A DNA stretch of 64,000 bases from Fulvia fulva. Its lineage: Eukaryota > Ascomycota > Dothideomycetes > Mycosphaerellales > Mycosphaerellaceae. Position 1 is the stretch's first letter; each line of letters begins with the position of its first letter. Both the position numbers and the translations under genes were made by a program. Positions 56,866 through 64,000 of the stretch are shown in pieces. Where the stretch lies: positions 2,046,001 through 2,110,000 of the forward strand of contig NC_063019.1 in assembly GCF_020509005.1 (NCBI RefSeq), read 5' to 3'. The notes beneath the pieces were generated by a model. The model had not been told where the DNA came from, ran no database searches, and was given only the letters and a program-made list of their open reading frames with translations.

Positions 56866-56952
56866 GAAGGAGATGGTGGTGACGGCTTCGAGGGTCGAGG
56901 GTATGAACAGAAAGAAAAGAAGAATGGCCATGAGAAGCTTGAAACTGTACAT
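47613..56952 (-). CDS. Giant secreted mucin-like protein with N-terminal CBM20 starch-binding module
   Basis: I join eight exons: 56952-56407, 56343-56181, 56097-55919, 55792-55540, 55481-54754, 54700-53428, 53339-50398 and 50246-47613. All junctions are GT-AG in consistent phase, giving about 2,905 residues. The signal peptide is MYSFKLLMAILLFFLFIPST (cleavage near residue 23). A propeptide with poly-Asn ends at a Kex2-like LDKR (66-69). Residues ~73-175 form a CBM20 module: VVVTFNLLVVTTYGQ, LGSWNPRMGLAMNTDP, GTISLPAGTAIMYKYVK, WEADPNRAWTVPSG. About ten Ser/Thr-rich repeats of roughly 100-115 residues follow, each with an SSGRLITQT-like anchor, then a long Ser/Gly/Thr region with two Cys-bearing PAN/Apple-like modules (GFELYASSDGDQYRSWPGWD ... 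CTTGCVAFAYTA, and LPFCSTSGGGSACGENNG ... CDVVEGCTAIVYMS). The end is TVYTTETVTSCPVGMPCVS. A heavily O-glycosylated cell-surface role is inferred. A further 3' exon using a GTATCA donor is possible. Confidence 0.75.
50251..50275 (-). repeat. Intronic 25-bp direct repeat, copy 1
   Basis: The 25 bases here are identical to 55795-55819. Both sit in the same orientation at the 3' (acceptor) end of different introns of the giant gene and include the GGCTAACAC branch-like site and the polypyrimidine tract. This indicates that an intron was duplicated together with the gene segment. Confidence 0.85.
55795..55819 (-). repeat. Intronic 25-bp direct repeat, copy 2
   Basis: The second copy of the intron end described at 50251-50275. 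Weaker similarity continues for another ~20 bp (AA-x-CACGTG-like words) into the intron, so the duplicated segment was longer and has diverged. Confidence 0.85.
56833..56865 (-). repeat. (GTT)11 microsatellite encoding poly-Asn in the CBM20 gene
   Basis: Eleven perfect GTT units on + read as AAC codons (Asn) in the propeptide of the CBM20-mucin protein, upstream of its Kex2-type site. It is in frame and so tolerant to unit changes. Confidence 0.88.
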
Positions 56953-57576
56953 CGCACCGACAGAGTTGCAGCTCGCACTGCATGCTGATGGCACACTTGG
57001 CAGTTGGCAATCACTCGGAGTTGCAAGAAGTTGTGAGGCAACAGAATCACTTCGTCAAGAAAAACAACTTACGGTGCTCGGCAGATGCCGGTGGGTCCAG
57101 CATACCACAGCCGTACAGGAGTAATTAAGCTCACCTACGATACCAGCCTGGCGGGTCGTCATGTTGGCAAACGCGGGCGACCCAAGGTGTCGGAAGCGCC
57201 ATGAGATGTAGTGTAACGCATACCAGTGCATGATGCTGCTGTTCTGTTGCGAAATCTATCCGATAGCTGTTGCTGTATGCTGTCGTTCAACATGTCCATC
57301 GTGACTACCGTTTGCCGGCGTTTGTTTTAGGCATTGGGAGTGCCAAGAAACAACATCATCCCGTGCGTCATTCCTCTATCCCGTAATACTTCTTGTACAT
57401 GTACTTGCACACGTGTGCCGCGTCTGCCGCCTGACGAGAATGCGCCGTATCACATGGAAAGGATTCACGTCTCCTGGCTGGCGGGTGGGTGGCGTACTCC
57501 GCGCGCGGCTGCGGAGTCGCTGACATCAATCTTGCGGCGCTGCTTCACTGTCGAATGTACCGGATGTCCCATGCCA
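56953..57576. other. Intergenic region upstream of the CBM20-mucin gene
   Basis: 624 bp containing the promoter of the giant gene and the 3' UTR of the hybrid histidine kinase. Frames on + have no recognisable content. No specific regulatory element is supported. Confidence 0.4.
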
Positions 57577-60500
57577 TCAAGACGCCAGTACACCCTTCTG
57601 TACCTTCTCGATAGCAGGCAAAAGCTCACTCATGTGGAAAGGCTTCGTCACAACACGATCCATGCCCGCCTCTAGCGCAGCAGCCTGCTGTTCAGCTCTT
57701 GCATTCGCCGTAACGCCAAGGATCGGAATATGCTGCTCTCGCTCCGATTCTCGTTTCCGGAGACGAACGATCTGGGTGCATTCCAATCCTCCCATTATGG
57801 GCATTTCGATATCCATCAGCACCACGTCGATCTTGGCTAGGTCGCCCGTAGGTGGGTATATCAGATCTAGGGCTTCTTTTCCGTGGTTTGCGACAGCGAC
57901 TCGAAAGCCAGCGCGTATTAATTGTTTGCGCATGACCCGTTGATTCACGAGATTATCTTCAACGGCCAAAATGTCAATGGTCGTAGCGGCGAGAGCGTCG
58001 GTCATTTCGACCGTTGGAGTGTTGGCTGTACCATCGAATGGCTGGGCGGGCTCCGGCGCGGATGTCTGAAGATGAACGTTGATGGCTGCGATGCCTTCAT
58101 CTAGGAGGGTGATGGCTCCTGCGCCGATGGCACGAGTCTGAGGCTCGGTCATCTCGCTGTTGTCGAGCCCGAGGTCCGGCGGGGGAGCTGCGCATCGAGG
58201 AGCCTGCACGTAGAAGCAAAAGGTTGTTCCTGTCTCCTGCGAGGACAGTGGAGATTCGGATGTGTGTGAAGCAACACCAATCTGTCCTCAAAGCTTACCA
58301 CACAGCTCCTTGCTGATCCAAAGACCTAAGCCGCTCCCGCCGTACTGGGCGTATGTCTTCGGAGACGCCTGTTGAAAACGTTGAAACAGATTCTGCAGCT
58401 CGTCGTCCAAGATGCCAGGTCCAGTGTCCTTGACAGATACGCAGAGGAATACGTTCTCTTCCACAGCAGGCGACACTGGGGCCGAAGCTCGGCGTTGCGA
58501 GTTCGGTGCAAATCTCACACCACAGTCGAGATCTGTTGGACGCTGTTCGCTAACGTCCAGCCTCACCACGATCTTGCGCAAGCTCTCATTCTTAGTGAAT
58601 TTGATAGCATTCGTGAGGAGATTGATAAGGATCTGCAAGAGGCGTGTCGAATCGACCATGACCCACTCCACATTGTAGGTCTGGTATGATGGCCCGACGA
58701 TGTACTGCAGATCGACATCGTCACGTTGCAATTCGCCTCTGAACATCTTGAGCGCCTGAGCAATGACATCTGTTGGCTGCATGGGAGCAGGTGATATGCT
58801 CAGCATCTCTGAATCTAGCTTGCTCAATGTCAAAACATCATCGATGATGCGCTTCTGATGTTTCGCACAAGCCATTATGATCTCGACGCTTTCAAGTATC
58901 GCACGGGCGCTCTCTGTAGTGAATAACACCTGCCCGCCACCGGCCTCCTGAAGCACGCTGTTGACAGTATTGTAGACATCGTCAGCGCACAATGTGATAG
59001 CGGCCAGAGGATTGCGAGCTTCGTGATTCGTGCTGTCCATGAAATTCTCTTGCTGGCGTCGTCGTTCGAGTTGTTCCTTGACTTTTCTCTCCTGGAAGCC
59101 CTCCATGTATTTTTGCCTGCTGATGTCGACAAGACAGCCAAAGATACCCAGCACAGAGTCGCTGTCTGCGCTCTCTACACCCCTACTATCATCGCGCATA
59201 GCGTACGCTGCCGTGAGCACCCACGTCTCGCCAATCATGCGTTCGCCGTCGTAGATCTCGTCGGTTATGAAGGGTTTCTTCAACCTTGATTCGTAGTGCA
59301 CCTCTTCTCCGGCCAACAGGCGACTCCATTGCTGCATAGCGTATTCCTGATCTGCCTCGACTAACACCTTGTTCAAGGACTCAATGCCTTGCGCCTTATC
59401 AACAGGACAATCTGTAAGCTCGAGAAACGCTTGATTCGCGTAGAGAAGGCCTCCAGATGTATCGAACTCGAAGATTCCAATTGGGGCAAGGTCTGCCATA
59501 CCTCTGAAGCGCGACTGGTTCTGGGTTGCCTCTCGCTGGCTCTTTGCCAGGTTCTCGACAAGCCGTATCCTCTCTGTTGCAGCAATCCTGGCAGCAACAC
59601 GGGAACGTCGCGCTTCATCTTCAGCTATGACAAGAGAAGACAGCGAGGAGGTAAGTTGCTGGTGAAGCAGTCGTATGAAGCGTTGATAGTCCGCATCGTA
59701 GCTTCGCCGAGTGCTGAGACCCAGTATCAGAAAGCCCGATCGATGCTCTTGGTAGTGGGACCATATTGGCAAAAGTATCGCAGTCTCGCATTGCTCGCCC
59801 TCAAAAGCTCTGGACTTGGCGGCGTCCTTGAGCGTCTCGCACATCGTACCATCAGCTGTGCTAAGTACGGTGATGGATTTTGAGCTCATGGCACCGCTAA
59901 ACAGGGGCGTTAGCCGCTCGCAACCAGAATCCAGATCGACTCGCCGTGGCAAGTCGGAAACATAGCGCGAGGGGTCCAGTCCAAGGACTCCTTCCAGAAC
60001 CCACTCTGTGCCTGTGAATACAGAGCCATGTTCGGAGCTGCCTTCATCGTTTGTATCAGCAGTGCCGGAACTAGATGTTAGCGACTCGCGACGGGTCTCG
60101 CCGAGCGCAGGACCATAGAGTGCTGCAAAGGGAACCTCTCGGTCATTGTTCTGGAGAGCTAGTAGCACCTGCGCCCAGTAGTCCTGGACGTTGTCTGTAC
60201 AGGACATGTGCTGATCTAGTGACTGCAGTGTCGCTATGCGCCGATCGTACATTACTTCTTGCGTTGTGTCGGACACAGTGTTATAGTAGCCGAGGTTGCC
60301 ATCTCCGCCTGAGATTGGGATGTTGACCCATGTTGCCCACACCTCCTCGAAGTAGCCCTGCCTGGTCACGTAGAATGGCGTCCTGTCCTCCGACGAAGCC
60401 AAGCCGGTCGCATCTGCGTGGTCGAACGATGTCCCGTATGGCGAATCGACTATCTCAGGCCATACTTGTGCCACAGTCTGGCCAAGCGCGACCGGATATT

Positions 60501-61080
60501 TGTGGGCAACGACTTTCGCATAGCCGTCGTTGTATACACCAATTCGTTGCGGACCCCACCACAACGCAGCAGCTTTCTTATCTTGGAGTAAAAAGTTGAC
60601 CATGCGACGCAGCTCGGTACTCCATGTGGTCATGGGACCGAGGGCAGTCGATGCCCAGTCGAATGCGCGGAGGAGTTTGACATGGTCAGAGACGACGCGT
60701 CCTGGTGGAAGATGGGGTAAGGTGACGTCGAACGGTCCTGCCGCTGCGAAGCTGGGTTGCAACAGACTTGCTGCTGTGAAGCTCGGTTGCAACAGACTTG
60801 CTGCTGTGTTCGCAAGGTCTGCTGGTCTCGTCTGGCTGCTGCCACTCTGTGTGTGTCGTATGTGTGCTGCTCGTGCTTGTAACGTGCTAGCCAGCCATAC
60901 TGGGTCGTGCTGCTGGAGATATGCATAGTCGTCCATGCCAGAAGTCAGCCATGTAGTGCTGGCGGGGTCGTGCCCAGCCTGGAGACGCCGCTCGCGCAGC
61001 CAGTCAATAATATCATTGCAGGAGTGCAAGGGCCATGGAGGAGAAGATGGGAACGCGATCGCCGGTGTCTGGACCCATCG
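57577..61080 (-). CDS. Hybrid histidine kinase with PAS, HisKA, HATPase and receiver domains
   Basis: A fungal two-component hybrid kinase. The N-terminal sensor region has FDWASTALGPMTTWSTELRR and WWGPQRIGVYNDGYAKVV (PAS-like), and a second PAS runs from RFRGMADLAPIGIFEFDTSG to IFGCLVDISRQKYM. The H-box is STNHEARNPLAAI (His near residue 635 from the Met at 60936). The N-box ILINLLTNAIKFTKN, G1 VKDTGPGI, F-box LFQRFQQAS and G2 GGSGLGLWISKEL follow. The receiver domain has ILAVEDNLVNQR, the phospho-Asp in VVLMDIEMPIMGG, and TKPF. The kinase and receiver are joined either by a 67-nt intron (58296-58230, GTAAGC...GACAG, phase-compatible) or by unspliced sequence containing TGA at 58286-58288. 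The first ATG is at 60936, but the frame upstream looks coding (DWLRERRLQAGHDPASTTWL), so I extend to a likely acceptor at 61080. The first exon is unidentified. Confidence 0.9.
60748..60807 (-). repeat. Tandem 30-bp repeat in the kinase N-terminus
   Basis: Two copies of a 30-bp unit, 60748-60777 and 60778-60807, differ at one base. They encode a duplicated ten-residue LLQPSF(T/A)AAS-type unit in the N-terminal linker of the histidine kinase. In frame. Confidence 0.85.
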
Positions 61081-61840
61081 CTGCAAGAGGCCGAGAGTGC
61101 CAATGGCCCTGCACGCCCTGATTATGCTACTGTATGCAGGAGCACTGGAACAGAACTCTAAGTTATGCAGGCCTCAGCCACCGGGACGTATGCGACCTGA
61201 TGTGGCATTGTATCGATGCCACGGGCAAAGACATGACTAGATTGCTTTGGGAGGAGCAGATTCGAAGGACGTCTGATGCTGTTCCAAAGTCTCATGTCTC
61301 ATTGCACTTCACCGGCCTCAGTCAATACAATACTGACTGAGCTACCCTGAGCGGCTTAGACCTTATGTGTGCCTGGTCAAGAGCAGAATTGACCGTGCTT
61401 CGACTGAAACATGTCACCTTTCACACGCTGATCTGAGCTGCGGTGCTCTCTCAATCAGACAGTATTCCGAAAAGAGGTTTGGACGTTCTTGCCTCGAGTA
61501 GAGGCCCGGGCGTTCGGCATCCTACCGCTTCGGCCCGTAGAACTAGTCGGATCCAAGAATGTGGGAAAGCGCGATGCAAGTCGCGTCCATCTGAACAGGC
61601 AGTCGCAGAAACACAAGACACATCACCACACAACGCACCATCTTGCCGCCGCCGAAACGATCCATAATCACCTCCGACACCCATCCGGTGCTGTCGTCCT
61701 ACAACAACGACTATTACAACGTCTAGAACAGCAAGCGGCGGTGCTGTCCCCTGAATCGTGTACAAACAGCCAACGTGACGTCTGGCAGCGTACATAGCAT
61801 GTCGATGAGCTCGACTTTACTCTCGCGATAGACGCTCACC
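61081..61840. promoter_or_regulatory. Divergent promoter region of the histidine kinase and dynein heavy chain genes
   Basis: About 760 bp between two outward-reading genes. It should contain both promoters and probably the first exon of the kinase. One candidate minus frame near 61214-61188 (MPHQVAYVP, then a weak GTGGCT donor) is in compatible phase but is not convincing. No defined binding sites are supported. Confidence 0.4.
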
Positions 61841-64000
61841 ATGGAGGACCCCGTGGTCCAGGCCGTTAATGGCGTGGCGAATGGTGCGCCGGCCGCGCCA
61901 GCTCCTACAACAATCATCGAGCCTCAGGCCATCACTACATACCTCTCAAAAGTGTTGGAGAGCACATTAGGAGCCACCGATGAGGAGCTGAGGGCAGTGG
62001 GAAGTCTGCTGAACGAGGCGAATCTCGACGACACGTTCGCACGATGTATGCGATTCGCCCAGGAACAGCAGATGGCGCTGTATGTGCTGCGACAGGCACC
62101 AATAGCCCCGCTGGAAAATGGCCACACCAATGGAGGCGCACCAACGCAGCACGAGACCTACGTTCTCAGCCCCGAAGTGTCGTACTCATCAAGAACGTTA
62201 GGCTGTGTGGCCTTTCTTAAACGACCAACCTCGATACAGCCCGATATACCGATCAGCAAACAAGTCTCGGTGGTAAACCTACCACTGCCGGGCTCTGCAG
62301 GCTCAGTGGACTCCGGTTCCGCCGTATCGCCCTACGAAAGCTTGCACTCCTTCGTGCGCGGCGCTCTTACGCCATTCTTCGAGGCAGCAGCAAGAGGCTC
62401 AGAGTCAAGAGGCGATAAGCTACGATCAGATGGTGAAGCTCGGACTGGTATTGCAGGTGCCAGGCGGAAATTGGCAGATCTTGAGATCACCTTTCAGAAT
62501 CTACAACAGAACATCGAGGTCGAAGCTCCGCGGTTACAGATCCACGATGCTGTGCAGGTACAGCTGGCGGAAGCGGGTGGTGACTGGCAGCAGGCCGCTC
62601 TGCAAATACCGGATGCTCTTGTGACGGACAGCTCAATGCTCAATCGACTGCAAAGTATGGCCAACGAGTGGATCAAGCAGATTCGCGAGTTCACGAGGAT
62701 CATGGATGAGCGGCCGGTGGGCACTGCATCACAGGAGAAGAACTTCTGGTTGGCTTTGGAGCAGGCAATAGAAGGCATCGAGGCACAGCTGAGTAGTGGT
62801 GGCATCCAGTTGACTATGAAGATCCTCGAGAAGGCAAAGAGACACGGCATCACTACCAGTTTCACGTCAGACACGAGACTGAAAGAGACCAGGGACCAGG
62901 TACAGAAGTACAACCAATTGTTCCACGGCCTACCGATCGAGGAGCTGCTGTCAGCAACTTCGGTAGTGAAGTTGCGTGATGCTCTGGACGATGTGTTCAG
63001 TCACGTCAACAAGAAGCTGCGCATCTGTCCTTACCCAGTGAAGCGAGCCCTCCCTTTCGTTGAGGCTATCTCAGCAGATATGGACTCGCGCCTTCATGAC
63101 CTCCTACATGGCCGCAGCTTGATGCACAAGAGCTTTGAGGACTTCCGGGCGACCATGATCGAGGTGCAGCAGCTGTGGGTGATCTGGGACGACGATATCA
63201 AAGAATTCACTAACGCAGCTCGAGAGTCCACACGTAGGCGCGCCGACAAGTTCATTGCCATCAAGATCAAGAAGCGACACGACAGGACTCAAGACAGGAT
63301 CAGCTACATCTGGAAGTTCCGTGAGGACCATGAGCAGCTGCAAAACACAATCGCGACAGTCCTTGGCCCAGAAGACGATGCAGAAGATCTCACGAACGGC
63401 GAAGCCGGTCCAGTCATCGTTGAAGAGATGGGCGACGTCGATGCAGCCGAAGAAATCGCTCAAGCGTACACGGTTGTTCGAGACGTGGACGTACTCGACA
63501 TCTCGCCTGAAGGAGAGCGGGTATGGACACAGGCCGAAGCAGCGTACAATGAGCGGACTGCGAGAGTGGAGAACTCCATTATTGCCCGGTTACGGGACAG
63601 ACTGGCCCTAGCCAAGACCGCCAACGAGATGTTCCGCGTGTTCTCGAAGTTCAACGCTCTGTTTGTGCGGCCGAAGATCCGAGGTGCTATCACGGAGTAT
63701 CAAGTCCAGTTGATGAACAACGTGCGAGACGACATTGAGAACTTACAACAGCGCTTCACCCACCAATATGGCCAGTCAGAGGCGCATGGCATGGCTCAGC
63801 TACACGACCTGCCACCTAGGTCGGGTGCCATCATAAGAGCTAAGCAGATCGAGCGTCAGCTCAACAACTACCTCGGAAAGGTCGAGAACATACTTGGACC
63901 GAAGTGGAAGGAGCACACGGATGGTGCTCGACTGTATCAGCTTGGCGAGGGCTTCCGGCGAAAACTGGACACCAAACCACTCTTCGAGGACTGGCTCAAA
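61841..64000 (+). CDS. DYN1: Cytoplasmic dynein heavy chain, N-terminal tail (runs off right edge)
   Basis: This is the 5' part of the motor subunit of cytoplasmic dynein (Aspergillus nudA type), which carries nuclei and endosomes to microtubule minus ends. The frame is open from the ATG at 61841 to the window end: 720 codons, no intron seen. Recognisable tail features are an N-terminal dimerisation segment (ITTYLSKVLESTLGATDEEL), SYSSRTLGCVAFLKRPTSIQ, YESLHSFVRGALTPFFEAAA, and the strongly conserved RKLADLEITFQNLQQNIEVE. The DHC_N1 domain follows with WIKQIREFTRIMDERPVGTA, QEKNFWLALEQAIEGIEAQL and LRICPYPVKRALPFVEAISA. The AAA+ motor, about 3,500 residues, lies beyond the edge. It is divergent from the histidine kinase. 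Confidence 0.95.
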   Translation, partial: MEDPVVQAVNGVANGAPAAPAPTTIIEPQAITTYLSKVLESTLGATDEELRAVGSLLNEANLDDTFARCMRFAQEQQMALYVLRQAPIAPLENGHTNGGAPTQHETYVLSPEVSYSSRTLGCVAFLKRPTSIQPDIPISKQVSVVNLPLPGSAGSVDSGSAVSPYESLHSFVRGALTPFFEAAARGSESRGDKLRSDGEARTGIAGARRKLADLEITFQNLQQNIEVEAPRLQIHDAVQVQLAEAGGDWQQAALQIPDALVTDSSMLNRLQSMANEWIKQIREFTRIMDERPVGTASQEKNFWLALEQAIEGIEAQLSSGGIQLTMKILEKAKRHGITTSFTSDTRLKETRDQVQKYNQLFHGLPIEELLSATSVVKLRDALDDVFSHVNKKLRICPYPVKRALPFVEAISADMDSRLHDLLHGRSLMHKSFEDFRATMIEVQQLWVIWDDDIKEFTNAARESTRRRADKFIAIKIKKRHDRTQDRISYIWKFREDHEQLQNTIATVLGPEDDAEDLTNGEAGPVIVEEMGDVDAAEEIAQAYTVVRDVDVLDISPEGERVWTQAEAAYNERTARVENSIIARLRDRLALAKTANEMFRVFSKFNALFVRPKIRGAITEYQVQLMNNVRDDIENLQQRFTHQYGQSEAHGMAQLHDLPPRSGAIIRAKQIERQLNNYLGKVENILGPKWKEHTDGARLYQLGEGFRRKLDTKPLFEDWLK

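Noticed and set aside
61443..61797. Frames on both strands between the kinase and dynein genes
   Set aside because: They are short, overlapping and without motifs. The region is better explained as a divergent promoter.

Overview
The window is nuclear DNA of a filamentous ascomycete. The evidence is short introns of about 40-90 nt with GT(A/G)AGT-type donors and CTAAC-like branch sites, plus fungal-type genes such as a Csc1-like channel, KCS1, the nuclear gene for mitochondrial uS19, a cytoplasmic dynein heavy chain and a hybrid histidine kinase. Placement in Dothideomycetes is an inference from the abundance of small LPxELRDxIYE proteins and DUF4246, not something the sequence proves. No rRNA, tRNA or CRISPR array was recognised.

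Layout. From 1 to 10.4 kb: the 5' end of a Csc1-like membrane channel (-), MRE11 (-) divergent from the mitochondrial uS19 gene (+, with a 16-nt microexon), and a 1.2-kb-codon disordered protein with an N-terminal YxxxxL motif (+). From 11.3 to 14.5 kb: a decayed zone holding a DUF4246 pseudogene interrupted by a roughly 0.4-kb segment with 15-bp terminal inverted repeats, and a frame-disrupted F-box-like relic. From 15.9 to 20 kb: 3-hydroxyisobutyrate dehydrogenase and a tandem-ATPase ABC protein of the yeast YDR061W type, both (-). From 20 to 25.4 kb: an accessory nest of small lineage-type paralogs, namely two Cys-rich proteins and three members of another family.

From 27.4 to 33.4 kb: KCS1 inositol hexakisphosphate kinase and a type II membrane protein. 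From 33.6 to 37.7 kb: four LPxELRDxIYE paralogs in mixed orientation. From 37.9 to 41 kb: a DUF1446/AtuA-like gene and a pyridoxamine-phosphate-oxidase-like gene. From 42.7 to 43.8 kb: a basic protein of unknown function with a cluster of inverted 9-mers upstream. From 44.2 to 47.2 kb: a decayed superfamily 1 helicase whose ATPase half lies on + and whose C-terminal half lies on -, facing each other.

The most striking locus is 47.6-57.0 kb (-). Splice junctions in consistent phase join eight exons into one reading frame of about 2,905 codons. It encodes a signal peptide, a Kex2-type propeptide, a CBM20 starch-binding module, about ten mucin-like Ser/Thr repeats and two Cys-rich PAN-like modules. 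Its introns show that the gene grew by internal duplication. The window ends with a hybrid histidine kinase (-), divergent from the 5' part of the cytoplasmic dynein heavy chain gene (+), which runs off the right edge.

The housekeeping genes (DNA repair, mitochondrial translation, valine catabolism, inositol pyrophosphate synthesis, dynein transport) do not form a pathway cluster. Accessory, fast-evolving genes lie between them.
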